From positions 1-41,999 of the forward strand of contig JABWBN010000010.1 in NCBI GenBank assembly GCA_013360485.1: a stretch of DNA of 41,999 nt, in the 5' to 3' direction. Origin of the DNA: Burkholderiaceae bacterium. GTDB taxonomy: Bacteria > Pseudomonadota > Gammaproteobacteria > Burkholderiales > Burkholderiaceae_C. Positions 9,014-18,079 of the stretch are shown piece after piece. Under the pieces are notes generated by a model. That model searched no databases, was not told where the DNA came from, and saw only the letters and a program-made list of their open reading frames with translations. The position numbers and the translations under genes are program-made. Positions within the stretch are counted from its first letter, which is position 1; every line of letters starts with the position of its first letter.

Positions 9014-10522
9014 TCATTCCTCCTCCTGAAAGGCTTCCTGGCGTTTGGCCTTGATGGACGGCAATGTGACGATGATGATCAACAGCGCAGCCGCGGCCAG
9101 CAAACCGGCCGAGAGCGGCTTGGTGACGAATGTGCCCCAATCGCCCCGCGACAGCAGCAGGGCACGGCGCAAGTTTTCCTCCATCATCGGCCCGAGGATG
9201 TATCCCAAAAGCAGCGGCGCAGGTTCACAGCCGAGCTTGTAGAACGCATAACCGATGATGGCGAACAGCGCCGTCATGAACACGTCGAAGTTGTTGTTGT
9301 TGAGGGTGTAGGTTCCGATGCAGCAGAACGTGACAATGGCCGGGAACAAGAAGCGATAGGGCACCGTCAGCAGCTTGATCCAGATGCCGATCAAGGGCAG
9401 GTTGAGGACCACCAGGATCAGGTTGCCGATCCACATCGATGCTATGAGCCCCCAGAACAACTCCGGGTTGCCGGTCATCACCTGCGGGCCTGGCTGTATG
9501 CCCTTGATCGTCATGGCGCCGACCATCAGAGCCATCACCGCATTGGGCGGTATGCCCAGGGTGAGCATCGGGATGAACGAGGTCTGCGCACCCGCATTGT
9601 TGGCGCTCTCCGGGCCTGCAACCCCCCGAATATCGCCCTGGCCGAAGCGGCCCGACGGTCCGGCGATCTTCTTCTCGAGCGTATAGGCCGCGAACGACGA
9701 CAGAAGCGCCCCACCCCCCGGCAAGACGCCCAGCAACGAGCCCAAGGACGTGCCCCGCAGTACCGCGGGCCACGCGTGGCGGAAGTCCTCGCGCGTGGGC
9801 CACAGGCCGTGCACATCCTTCGTGAACACCTCCCGGTGCTCGGCGGGCCGGCCGAGGTTGGCGATGATCTCGCCGAAACCGAACACGCCCATGGCGATCA
9901 CGACGAAGTTGATGCCGTCGGTCAGTTCCGGGATGTCGAAGCTGTAGCGCGGCACCCCCGAGATGACATCGGTGTTGATCTGTCCGATCAGCAGACCCAG
10001 GACGATCATCGCGATGGCCTTGACGAGCGACCCCGAGGCCAACACCACCGCGCCGACCAAACCCATCACCATCAGGCTGAAGTACTCGGCTGGCCCGAAC
10101 TGGAAGGCCAACCCGGTCAGCGGCGGCGCGAAAGCAGCGATCACCACCGTGCCCACGCAACCGGCGAAGAACGAGCCCAGGCCGGCGGCCGCCAGCGCAG
10201 GGCCGGCACGGCCCTGGCGCGCCATCTGGTAGCCGTCGATCGCAGTGACCACCGAACTCGATTCACCGGGAACGTTGATCAGGATCGCGGTCGTCGAGCC
10301 ACCGTACTGCGCCCCGTAGTAGATGCCGGCCAGCATGATGAGCGCCGGCGTCGCATCCAGTGCGTAGATCGACGGCAGCAGCATTGCGATGGTGGCCACC
10401 GGGCCCAGCCCAGGCAGTACGCCGATCAGCGTTCCCAACAGCACGCCGAAGAAGCCATACATCAAGTTCTGCAGCGTGAAGGCGACGCCGAAACCCATCG
10501 CGAGGTTGTGCAGCAGGTCCAT
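9014..10522 (-). CDS. tctA: Tripartite tricarboxylate transporter permease, large subunit TctA
   Basis: A 502-aa polytopic membrane protein with the TctA signatures: GVLPGLGPVATIAMLLPSIY near residues 38-57, GIYYGAQYGGSTTAILINVPGE near 67-88, and GVLPGGGALLSSFAAYTLEKK in the middle. It is the main membrane subunit of a secondary carboxylate uptake system that uses a periplasmic binding protein. It follows tctB on the same strand with a 10-bp gap, so the two are surely cotranscribed. The binding-protein gene tctC, which decides the substrate, is not in the window; it is often encoded elsewhere in Burkholderiales. Confidence 0.93.
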   Translation of the reverse strand: MDLLHNLAMGFGVAFTLQNLMYGFFGVLLGTLIGVLPGLGPVATIAMLLPSIYALDATPALIMLAGIYYGAQYGGSTTAILINVPGESSSVVTAIDGYQMARQGRAGPALAAAGLGSFFAGCVGTVVIAAFAPPLTGLAFQFGPAEYFSLMVMGLVGAVVLASGSLVKAIAMIVLGLLIGQINTDVISGVPRYSFDIPELTDGINFVVIAMGVFGFGEIIANLGRPAEHREVFTKDVHGLWPTREDFRHAWPAVLRGTSLGSLLGVLPGGGALLSSFAAYTLEKKIAGPSGRFGQGDIRGVAGPESANNAGAQTSFIPMLTLGIPPNAVMALMVGAMTIKGIQPGPQVMTGNPELFWGLIASMWIGNLILVVLNLPLIGIWIKLLTVPYRFLFPAIVTFCCIGTYTLNNNNFDVFMTALFAIIGYAFYKLGCEPAPLLLGYILGPMMEENLRRALLLSRGDWGTFVTKPLSAGLLAAAALLIIIVTLPSIKAKRQEAFQEEE

Positions 10523-10532
10523 GGTGCGCCCC

Positions 10533-10997
10533 TCACGTGGTCAGGAAGGAAGGCCACACCGGTATCACCAGGGCCAGACCCTTGATGAAGATGAGCCAGG
10601 AACCGGCGGTCAGCACGCAGCAATTGATCAGGGCATCCTTCCAGTGAAACTCCTCGCCGGCCAGGCTGGCCACGACGATCAGCACCGGTAACGACACCAC
10701 CATTCCCAGCCGTGGAAGCATCACCCCGAAAAGGCAAACCGCGAAGACGATCGTGAGCATGGGCCTGAACGCCCACTTGCCGATCGGTTCGCCGTCGTCG
10801 GTCTCGACGACCAGCGACCGGAACAGGATGAAAGCGCCCAGCAACGCCAACAGGATGCCCAACCCGAACGGGAAGTAAGCCGGTCCCGGCCGCGCCGTCA
10901 CTCCGAAGCTGTAGTTTGTGGCACCCCATGAAAAGGAAACGCCGGCGATCACGAACATCAGCCCAGACCAGAAGTCCTTCTGGCTCTTGATCTTCAC
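10533..10997 (-). CDS. tctB: Tripartite tricarboxylate transporter small subunit TctB
   Basis: This is a 154-aa protein with four hydrophobic segments (FWSGLMFVIAGVSFSWG, FPFGLGILLALLGAFILF, MLTIVFAVCLFGVMLPRLGMVVSLPVLIVVASL, ALINCCVLTAGSWLIFI) and the TctB pattern TARPGPAYFPFGLG after the first. It is the small membrane subunit partner of TctA. I chose the GTG at 10997 because AGGAGA stands six bases upstream and the protein then begins VKIKSQKDFWSGLMF as TctB proteins do; the longer frame to 11096 has no such support. Confidence 0.9.
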   Translation of the reverse strand: MKIKSQKDFWSGLMFVIAGVSFSWGATNYSFGVTARPGPAYFPFGLGILLALLGAFILFRSLVVETDDGEPIGKWAFRPMLTIVFAVCLFGVMLPRLGMVVSLPVLIVVASLAGEEFHWKDALINCCVLTAGSWLIFIKGLALVIPVWPSFLTT

Positions 10998-11111
10998 CTC
11001 GATGTCTCCTCGCTGCCCGTGGGCGGCCGTGTCGGGGAATTCTAGAAATCCGTCCCCGCGGTGCCGGCTGTGGTTTCCACGTAACGCACCGAGCACCGAT
11101 CGGCAGCGTTC

Positions 11112-12911
11112 TCAGCTGTCGTTCCAGCCTGGCGTGCAGCGCATCACTTCCTCCATGGTCGTGAGGCCTTCGGCCACCTTCATGGTGCCGGCCAGCCGCA
11201 AAGGACGCATCCCTTCCTTGACGCCGGTCTTGCGCAGCTCTGCCACGTTCAGTTCCGGATGGATGCGCCGGCGCGCATCCTCGGTCACGAGCATCAGTTC
11301 ATACAGCCCCACGCGTCCGCGGTAGCCGGTCTTTCGGCACTCCAGGCACCCGACCGGCTTGTAGGGCCGCACTTGACCGGACAGGCGCCACGGCCGGGCC
11401 AGGTCGTCCAGCGCCTCGCGCGTCATCGCGTCGTCGGGTGCCTTGCACGCGGGGCACAGCGTGCGGGCCAGGCGCTGGGCCAGGACGCCGATCACCGTGG
11501 CCGCGATCAGGTAGGTGGGCACACCCAGGTCGGCCAGGCGCATGATGGCCGATGCCGAGTCGTTGGTATGCAAGGTGCTGAACACCAGATGCCCGGTCAA
11601 TGCCGCCTGGATGGCCATTTCGGCCGTCGGCAGGTCGCGGATTTCGCCCACCATGATGATGTCGGGATCCTGCCGCATCAGCGCACGCAAGCCCTCGGCA
11701 AAGCCCATGTCGAGCGCCGGTTGCACCTGGGTCTGGTTGAACGAGGGTTCGATCATTTCGATCGGATCCTCGATGGTGCAGATGTTCACCTCGTCGCTGG
11801 CCAGTGTCTTGAGCGTCGAGTACAAAGTCGTCGTCTTGCCGCTGCCGGTCGGACCTGTCACCAAGATGATGCCGTGCGGTCGCTCCACGAGCGACTTCCA
11901 GCGCTCGCCGTCATGCGCGGAAAAGCCCAGTGCCTCGATGCTCTTGACCACCGTCTCGGGATCGAAGATCCGCATCACCAGCTTCTCGCCGAAGGCGGTG
12001 GGCAGCGTCGACAGGCGCATTTCCACCTCGCCGCCTCCGGGCGCATCGGCCATCTCGGGCCGGCGGGTCTTGATGCGTCCGTCCTGCGGGCGGCGTCGCT
12101 CGACGACATCCATGCGCCCGAGCAGCTTGATGCGCGCCGTCATCGCGCCCATCACCGCCAGAGGCACCTGGTACACAGTGTGCAGCACACCGTCGATGCG
12201 AAAGCGGATCGCGCCCATGTCGCGGCGCGGCTCCAGGTGGATGTCGCTGGCCCGCTGGTCGAACGCGTACTGCCACAGCCAATCGACCACCTGCACCACA
12301 CCTTGGTCGTTGGCGTCGAGCTGCTTGTTCGTCTTGCCGAGTTCGACCAGCTGCTCGAAGCTCGACAGCACCGCCACCTCGCCCGACTTCTGCGCCGAAC
12401 GAACCGAGCGCGCCAGGGCGAAGAACTCCGTCGTATAGCGCGCAATGTCCTCAGGGTTGGCCAGCACCAGCCGAATGCGCTTGCGCGTATGTGCCTCGAT
12501 CTCGGGCACCCATGCCACGTCGAAAGGCTCGCTCGTGGCCACCGTCACCTCGGCTGCGCCGACGCTGACGGGCAGCACCCGCCGCAACTCGGCGTATTGG
12601 ACGCTCATCACGTCACCCACCCGCCCCACGTCCACCTTCAACGGGTCGATGCGCAGGTAGGGCATGTGGATGCGCCCGGCCAACCACTCGGTCAGCGCCT
12701 CGACGTCGAGCGGCCGGCATTGCCTCTGCAGCCCGGCGCCGCCCAGGCGCACCAGCGCGTGCAAGCTGGAGTCGCCCGCCGCGAAGCGCTTGTTCACGCG
12801 CTGGGCATCGGCCTCGGTCACCCAGCCGTCCTCGAGCAGCCACTCCAGCAGTTGCCGCCAGTGCAGGCGGCCGCGCGGCAGATTGGCACTCCGGGCCCGG
12901 GTATTGCTCAT
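11112..12911 (-). CDS. GspE/PilB-family type II secretion/type IV pilus assembly ATPase
   Basis: The 599-aa protein has an N-terminal MshEN-like region (HWRQLLEWLLEDGWVTEADAQ), then the secretion-ATPase core: ASDIHLEPRRD, a Walker A GPTGSGKTTTLYSTLK near residue 355, the Asp box (TIEDPIE), Walker B DPDIIMVGEIRD, and the His box TGHLVFSTLHTND. A C-terminal zinc-binding set CPAC ... CLECRKTGYRGR is present. These features show an active hexameric ATPase that drives pseudopilin or pilin assembly. No other gsp or pil gene lies next to it, so it works either with components encoded elsewhere or in an orphan system. Start ATG at 12911 reads MSNTRARSANLPRG. Confidence 0.9.
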   Translation of the reverse strand: MSNTRARSANLPRGRLHWRQLLEWLLEDGWVTEADAQRVNKRFAAGDSSLHALVRLGGAGLQRQCRPLDVEALTEWLAGRIHMPYLRIDPLKVDVGRVGDVMSVQYAELRRVLPVSVGAAEVTVATSEPFDVAWVPEIEAHTRKRIRLVLANPEDIARYTTEFFALARSVRSAQKSGEVAVLSSFEQLVELGKTNKQLDANDQGVVQVVDWLWQYAFDQRASDIHLEPRRDMGAIRFRIDGVLHTVYQVPLAVMGAMTARIKLLGRMDVVERRRPQDGRIKTRRPEMADAPGGGEVEMRLSTLPTAFGEKLVMRIFDPETVVKSIEALGFSAHDGERWKSLVERPHGIILVTGPTGSGKTTTLYSTLKTLASDEVNICTIEDPIEMIEPSFNQTQVQPALDMGFAEGLRALMRQDPDIIMVGEIRDLPTAEMAIQAALTGHLVFSTLHTNDSASAIMRLADLGVPTYLIAATVIGVLAQRLARTLCPACKAPDDAMTREALDDLARPWRLSGQVRPYKPVGCLECRKTGYRGRVGLYELMLVTEDARRRIHPELNVAELRKTGVKEGMRPLRLAGTMKVAEGLTTMEEVMRCTPGWNDS

Positions 12912-12954
12912 GGCGGCATGTTAGCCCGGCGCAGGCCGAGACGCGCGAGCAGGC

Positions 12955-15900
12955 TCAGCGATCGTCGCGCGGTTCGTTGCGGTTCAGGTTCTCCGACTCG
13001 TGGCGGTAGAGCATCTCCTGGCGACGCGACGGCGGGAACAGCTTGCGCACGACGACGAAGAACACCGGCACGAAAATCACCGACAGCGCGGTGGCCGCGA
13101 TCATGCCGCCAACCACGCCCGTGCCGATGGCGCGCTGGCTGGCCGAGCCGGCACCACTGGCCAGGAACAGCGGCAGCGTGCCGAGGATGAAGGCTGCCGA
13201 CGTCATGATGATGGGTCGAAAGCGCAGCCGCGCCGCCTGCACGGCTGCCTCCCAGGCCGTGTGCCCCTGGGCCTGCAACTCCTTGGCGAACTCGATGATC
13301 AGGATCGCGTTCTTGGCCGACAGCCCGATGATGGTGACCAGGCCGACCTGGAAGTACACGTCATTGGCCAGGCCGCGCCCCAAGGTGGCCAGCACGACAC
13401 CCAGTACGCCCAACGGCACGGCCAGGATCACCGCAAACGGTATGGCCCAGCTTTCATAGAGGGCAGCCAGGCATAGGAACACGGCCAGGATGGCGAAGCC
13501 GTAGAGCACCAGCGCCTGGTTACCCGCCAGCTTCTCCTCGCGCGAGATGCCGGTCCATTCGTAGCCGAAGCCCGCCGGCAACTGCGCCACCAGGCGCTCC
13601 ATCTCGGCCATGGCGTCGCCGGTGCTGTACCCTGCCGCCGCACTGCCGCCGATGCGCATGGCAGGGTAGCCGTTGTAGCGCACTGTCTGCATTGCGCCGG
13701 TCACCCAGCGCGGCGTCGCGAATGCCGACAACGGAACCGCCTGGCCCTTGGAGTTGGTCACCACCAGCCGCAGCAGGTCTTCGGGTTGCATGCGCGCCGG
13801 CGCGTCCGCCTGCACGATCACCCGCTGCATGCGCCCCCCGCTCGGGAAGTCGTTGACATACGACGACCCCAGTGCGGTGGACAACGCCGCATTCACCGCA
13901 TCGAAGCCCACGCCCAGCGCGGCCGCCTTGTCGCGATCGATGTCGACGCGCAACTGCGGCGCATCCTCCAACCCGTCTGGTCGCACCTGCGTGAGCAGGG
14001 GGCTCTTGGCAGCAAGGCCCAGCAGTTGGTTGCGCGCGGCGACCAGGGCCTCGTGGCCATGGCCGGCGCGGTCCTGCAAACGCAGGTTGAAGCCCGACGC
14101 CTGGCCCAATTCGGGAATGGGCGGCGGGCTCAACGGAAAGATGAAGGCGTCGCGCACGCCCATCAGCGCGCCGAACGCGCGCCCTGCCAGGGCCTGGGCC
14201 GACTGGCCCGGCCCGCCGCGCTGGTCCCAGTCCTTCAGCGTGACGAACGCGAGCGCCGCGTTCTGGCCCTGGCCCGAGAAGCTGAAGCCGAGCACGCCGA
14301 TCATGTTCTCCACTTCGGGCTGCTTGAGCATGAAGCCCTCGACCCGTGTCATGACCTCCCGGGCCCGCTGCTGCGTGGCGCCCGGGGGCAACTGCACGCT
14401 GACGATCAGGTTGCCCTGGTCCTCGGCCGGCAGAAACGACCCCGGCAGCCGCAGATAGACCCAGCCCATCGCCACCACCAGCGCGAGGTAGACCAGCAGC
14501 AGCCGACCCGCGCGAGGCAGCGCACGCTCGACCGTGCGCCCATAGCCTTGTGCGGTGAACCCGAAGGCGCGGTTGAACCAGCCGAAGGGCCCCCTGCGCG
14601 CTGCACCATGGCCGGCGGCTACCGGCCGCAGCAACGATGCGCACAACGCGGGCGTGAGTGACAGCGCCAGGAACGCCGAGAATCCGATGGACGCCACCAT
14701 CACCGCCGAGAACTGGCGGTAGATGTTGCCCACCGAGCCGGCAAAGAAGGCCAGCGGCACGAACACGGCCACCAGAACCAGCGTGATCCCCACGATGGCC
14801 CCGGTGATCTGCCCCATGGCCTTGCGCGTGGCCTCGCGGGGCGGCAGGTGCTCGCTGGACATGATGCGCTCGACGTTCTCGACCACCACGATGGCGTCAT
14901 CGACGACGATGCCGATGACCAGCACCATGCCGAACATCGTGAGCACGTTGATCGAGTAGCCCAGCGCCATCAGCGTTGCGAACGTGCCCAGCAGCGCCAC
15001 CGGCACCACGATGGTCGGAATCACCGTGTAGCGCAGGTTCTGCAGGAACAGCAGCATCACCATGAACACCAGTGCGACGGCCTCGACCAGAGTGGTGGCC
15101 ACCTGGCTGATCGAGATCTTCACGAAACGCGAAGCATCGTACGGAATGGCGTAGCTCACGCCGGCGGGAAAGTAGCGCTCGAGCTCGGCCATGCGAGCGC
15201 GGATCGCCGCGGCCGTCTGGATCGCATTGCCGGTGGGGGACAACTGCACACCGATGGCCGTCGACGGTTTGCCGTTCAGGCGCGCCGTCGTGGCGTACCC
15301 CTGCGCGCCAAGCTCAATGCGAGCCACATCGCGCAGCCGCACGCTCGAACCATCGGCATTCGCACGCAGCACCACCGCACCGAACTGCTCGACCCCATCG
15401 AGTTGCCCGGGCACCACGACGGTGGCCGAGATGCCCTGCCCCGGCACATGCGGCAACTCACCGATTGCGCCACCGGCCACCTGTGCGTTCTGCGCCCGGA
15501 TCGCGGCAACAACATCGGCCGCGCTCAAGCCCAGACCCTGCAGCCGCGCCGGGTCGATCCAGATGCGCATCGCCCGCTCGGTTCCGAACAGCTGGGCCTG
15601 CCCCACGCCCGGCACCCGCTGGATCTCGGGCAGCACGTTGCGCGACGCGTAGTCGCCCAGCGCGACGGGGTCCCACGCCGGGTCAGCCGAGGTGAGCACC
15701 GTCACCAGCAGGAAATTCGAGCGTGCCTTGTCGACGCGCACGCCCTGCTGGGTCACGGCCGATGGCAGCCGCGGCGTTGCCCGCGACAGTCGGTTCTGCA
15801 CTTCCACCTGAGCCAGATCGGCATTGGTCCCGGGCTGGAAGCTCAACGTGATGCTGCCGCTTCCGTTGGCCTGTGCGACCGACTCCATGTAGATCAGTCC

Positions 15901-16119
15901 GGGAGCGCCGTTCATCTCGCGCTCGACGATGGCCAGCACGCTGTCTTCGAGCGTCTGGGCCGATGCGCCGGGATAGACGGCGGACACCACAATCGTCGGC
16001 GGCGCCACCGGCGGGTACTGCGCCACCGGCAACTGGCCGATGGCGACGACGCCGAACACACTGATGAACAGCGCGATGACCCAAGCGAAGATCGGGCGGT
16101 CGATGAAGAAGCTGGCCAT
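12955..16119 (-). CDS. RND multidrug efflux transporter, HAE1 (AcrB/MexB) family
   Basis: A full-length RND pump of 1054 aa. The N-terminus MASFFIDRPIFAWVIALFI is the family standard. The proton-relay pair is seen as VVDDAIVVVENVERIM near residues 405-420 and the lysine as SAKNAILIIEFAKE near 940. The two large periplasmic loops and twelve membrane segments are where expected. The C-terminus GTGVVGGMIAATALSVIFVPVFFVVVRKLF is intact. It exports hydrophobic compounds across the envelope together with the adaptor gene just upstream in the operon (15-bp gap). No TolC/OprM-type outer-membrane gene follows, so a shared channel from elsewhere must serve it. The divergent TetR gene is the likely repressor. 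Confidence 0.95.
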   Translation of the reverse strand: MASFFIDRPIFAWVIALFISVFGVVAIGQLPVAQYPPVAPPTIVVSAVYPGASAQTLEDSVLAIVEREMNGAPGLIYMESVAQANGSGSITLSFQPGTNADLAQVEVQNRLSRATPRLPSAVTQQGVRVDKARSNFLLVTVLTSADPAWDPVALGDYASRNVLPEIQRVPGVGQAQLFGTERAMRIWIDPARLQGLGLSAADVVAAIRAQNAQVAGGAIGELPHVPGQGISATVVVPGQLDGVEQFGAVVLRANADGSSVRLRDVARIELGAQGYATTARLNGKPSTAIGVQLSPTGNAIQTAAAIRARMAELERYFPAGVSYAIPYDASRFVKISISQVATTLVEAVALVFMVMLLFLQNLRYTVIPTIVVPVALLGTFATLMALGYSINVLTMFGMVLVIGIVVDDAIVVVENVERIMSSEHLPPREATRKAMGQITGAIVGITLVLVAVFVPLAFFAGSVGNIYRQFSAVMVASIGFSAFLALSLTPALCASLLRPVAAGHGAARRGPFGWFNRAFGFTAQGYGRTVERALPRAGRLLLVYLALVVAMGWVYLRLPGSFLPAEDQGNLIVSVQLPPGATQQRAREVMTRVEGFMLKQPEVENMIGVLGFSFSGQGQNAALAFVTLKDWDQRGGPGQSAQALAGRAFGALMGVRDAFIFPLSPPPIPELGQASGFNLRLQDRAGHGHEALVAARNQLLGLAAKSPLLTQVRPDGLEDAPQLRVDIDRDKAAALGVGFDAVNAALSTALGSSYVNDFPSGGRMQRVIVQADAPARMQPEDLLRLVVTNSKGQAVPLSAFATPRWVTGAMQTVRYNGYPAMRIGGSAAAGYSTGDAMAEMERLVAQLPAGFGYEWTGISREEKLAGNQALVLYGFAILAVFLCLAALYESWAIPFAVILAVPLGVLGVVLATLGRGLANDVYFQVGLVTIIGLSAKNAILIIEFAKELQAQGHTAWEAAVQAARLRFRPIIMTSAAFILGTLPLFLASGAGSASQRAIGTGVVGGMIAATALSVIFVPVFFVVVRKLFPPSRRQEMLYRHESENLNRNEPRDDR

Positions 16120-16134
16120 GCGCGGCTCCCGGCT

Positions 16135-17352
16135 TCAGCGGCTGGCCGGTGCCGAAGGCACAGCGGTCGCCGCCGAGGCGGGGCCAGCGGCGGGCACCGG
16201 CGTGACCGGCGCGCCAGGGACCTGCATCTTCTGGAAGCCATCGACGACGACGCGCTCGCCCGGCTGCAGGCCGCTGGTGACGACCCAGTTCGCGCCCTGC
16301 GAGCCCGAGACCTGCACGCGACGCGTGACCGGCTTGTTGTCCTGCGCGACAACAAGCACCGTGTCACCACCCCCGCTGCGCCTGACCGCCTGCTGCGGCA
16401 GCAGCATCGCGCCACCGAGCGTGGCCTGCGCCAACCGCACCCGCACATACTGGCCGGGCAGCAGCAGCCCCTGCGGGTTGGGCACCTCCGCGCGCAGGGT
16501 GACCTGTGCCGATCCAGGGTCGACGCTGATGTCGCTGAACAACAGGCGCCCGGTCTGGGGTAGCTCGGTGCCGTCGTCGAGCACGATGCGCACGGCCACT
16601 GCATCGCTGGGCATGCGTTGGCGCGCATTGTCGGCCGCCAGGCGCCGCAGGCGCAGCAACTCGGCCGACGACTGGGTGAAGTTCACGTACACGCTCGAGA
16701 CCTGCTGGATCAGGGCCATCGGAGTGGCTTCCGCCGCCGTCACGAGGCCGCCTTCGGACACCAAAGCACGACCGATGCGCCCGGAAATGGGCGCCACGAC
16801 GCTGGCGTAACCCAGGTTGATGCGTGCTGTCTGCACCGCCGCCCGTGCAGCCGCCGCCTCGGCCTCGGCCATGCGCTGGGCCGAGCGCGCGTTGGACAGG
16901 TCCTGCTGACTGATGACCTTTGAATCGGCCAGCGGCTCGTAGCGCTGCAGCGTCTGCCGCGCCTGGGCCAGCACGGCCTCGGCACGCTGCAGCGTGGCCT
17001 GGGCGCTGTCAAGCGCAGCCTGGTAGGGCGCCGCATCGATGCGGTACAGCGGTTGGCCCGCCCGCACGTCGCTGCCTTCCTGGAAGAGCCGCTGCACGAC
17101 GACACCGCTGACCCGTGCGCGCACCTGCGCCGTACGCAGCGCCTCGACACGCCCAGGCAGCTCCTGCTGCAGCGCGACGGCGGCCGGTTGCACGGTCACC
17201 ACCCCTACGGACGGCGGCGGCGCCTGGCGGCCGGCCCCACCGGCACCTGTCCCTGTACCTGCACCAGATCCGCCTGACCCGGTAGGTCCGCAGGCAGACA
17301 ACGCCCCCAGCAGCAGAGGAAGAAGCAAGCGGCATGGACGCAGGTGTGGCAT
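16135..17352 (-). CDS. RND efflux periplasmic adaptor (AcrA/MexA family) lipoprotein
   Basis: The 405-aa protein starts with a lipoprotein signal, LLLPLLLGALSAC, cysteine at about residue 21, followed by a Gly/Ala-rich linker. Then come the membrane-fusion features: VEALRTAQVRARVSGVV (lipoyl half), a coiled-coil hairpin built from ALDSAQATLQRAEAVLAQARQTLQRYEPL and ARSAQRMAEAEAAAARAAVQ, and the second half APISGRIGRALVSEGGLV. It links the inner-membrane pump to the outer-membrane channel. It is the first gene of the efflux operon and lies opposite the TetR gene across a 94-bp region with a palindromic operator. Confidence 0.94.
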   Translation of the reverse strand: MPHLRPCRLLLPLLLGALSACGPTGSGGSGAGTGTGAGGAGRQAPPPSVGVVTVQPAAVALQQELPGRVEALRTAQVRARVSGVVVQRLFQEGSDVRAGQPLYRIDAAPYQAALDSAQATLQRAEAVLAQARQTLQRYEPLADSKVISQQDLSNARSAQRMAEAEAAAARAAVQTARINLGYASVVAPISGRIGRALVSEGGLVTAAEATPMALIQQVSSVYVNFTQSSAELLRLRRLAADNARQRMPSDAVAVRIVLDDGTELPQTGRLLFSDISVDPGSAQVTLRAEVPNPQGLLLPGQYVRVRLAQATLGGAMLLPQQAVRRSGGGDTVLVVAQDNKPVTRRVQVSGSQGANWVVTSGLQPGERVVVDGFQKMQVPGAPVTPVPAAGPASAATAVPSAPASR

Positions 17353-17395
17353 GGCTGATGGATGGAGGGATGGAGTGAATTCGGGCGAACTCAGT

Positions 17396-17421
17396 ATACG
17401 TACAGTCTAGAATGTATATAT
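17396..17421. promoter_or_regulatory. Palindromic operator between efflux operon and TetR gene
   Basis: A 26-bp imperfect palindrome is centred on TCTAGA at 17406-17411. Half-sites read ATAnnTACAn and its complement nTGTAnnTAT, giving seven of ten matched positions per arm outside the six-base centre. It sits in the AT-rich divergent promoter region, between the adaptor start (17352) and the TetR start (17447). AcrR/TtgR-type repressors bind AT-rich palindromes with TACA/TGTA cores in such places, so this is very probably the operator for the adjoining regulator. Confidence 0.75.
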
Positions 17422-17446
17422 TGCTGCCAGATTTCCGCCGCCCCCC

Positions 17447-18079
17447 GTGGCACGTCGTACCAAAGCCGAGGCCCTCGCCACCCGAACCGCCATACTCGAC
17501 GCGGCGGAGCGGTTGTTCCACGAGCGCGGTGTCTCGCGCACGTCGCTGCAGCATGTTGCCCAGGCCGCCGGTGTCACGCGCGGCGCCGTGTACTGGCACT
17601 TCGAAGACAAGGCCGACCTGTTCAACGCCATGATGGAGCGGGTGCGTCTGCCGCTGGAGGAAGCGGCCGTCCGGCTCGACAACTGCGACGCCGGCGAGCC
17701 GCTTCAACAGCTGCGCCAGCTCCTCGTCTCAGTGCTGCAGAGGGTCGACGACGATCCGCAGTCGCGGCGGGTGTTCGAAATCGCCACCCACAAGGTGGAG
17801 TATGTGGACGAGTTGGTCGCGGTCCAGACGCGCCACCTGCAGGCTGTGCGCGAGCACCTTGCCACCATCGGCAGGTGTTTGGCACGAGCGGGCATCGACA
17901 CCCGCGATGCGCTCGGGCTGCATACCCTGCTCGTGGGCTTCATCCACACCTGGATGCTCGACCCTGGTTCGTTCGACCTTGCACGCGAGGGCGCGCGTGC
18001 GATCGACGTGTACCTCGCAGGCCTGGCCGCCCGCGACGCTCAAGCTGCCAGCAGTGCCGGCACCTGCGCGGCCAGGTAG
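17447..18079 (+). CDS. TetR-family repressor (AcrR/TtgR type) of the efflux operon
   Basis: A 210-aa regulator. Residues 1-60 form the TetR HTH: TRTAILDAAERLFHERGVSRTSLQHVAQAAGVTRGAVYWHFEDKADLF, nearly identical in pattern to AcrR/TtgR. The C-terminal half is the ligand-binding and dimer domain. The start is GTG at 17447, giving MARRTKAEALATRTAIL; no good ribosome-binding site is seen. It is divergent from the adaptor-pump operon and should repress it until a pump substrate binds. Its 3' end overlaps the end of the convergent LysR gene by 40 bp. Confidence 0.9.
   Translation: MARRTKAEALATRTAILDAAERLFHERGVSRTSLQHVAQAAGVTRGAVYWHFEDKADLFNAMMERVRLPLEEAAVRLDNCDAGEPLQQLRQLLVSVLQRVDDDPQSRRVFEIATHKVEYVDELVAVQTRHLQAVREHLATIGRCLARAGIDTRDALGLHTLLVGFIHTWMLDPGSFDLAREGARAIDVYLAGLAARDAQAASSAGTCAAR

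Noticed and set aside
11259-13190. A 643-codon plus-strand frame opposite the GspE-like gene
   Set aside because: Antisense shadow; rich in His, Gln and Arg with no domain.
14848-16563. A 571-codon plus-strand frame opposite the RND pump
   Set aside because: Antisense shadow of a clear pump gene, composition dominated by His, Arg and Asp.
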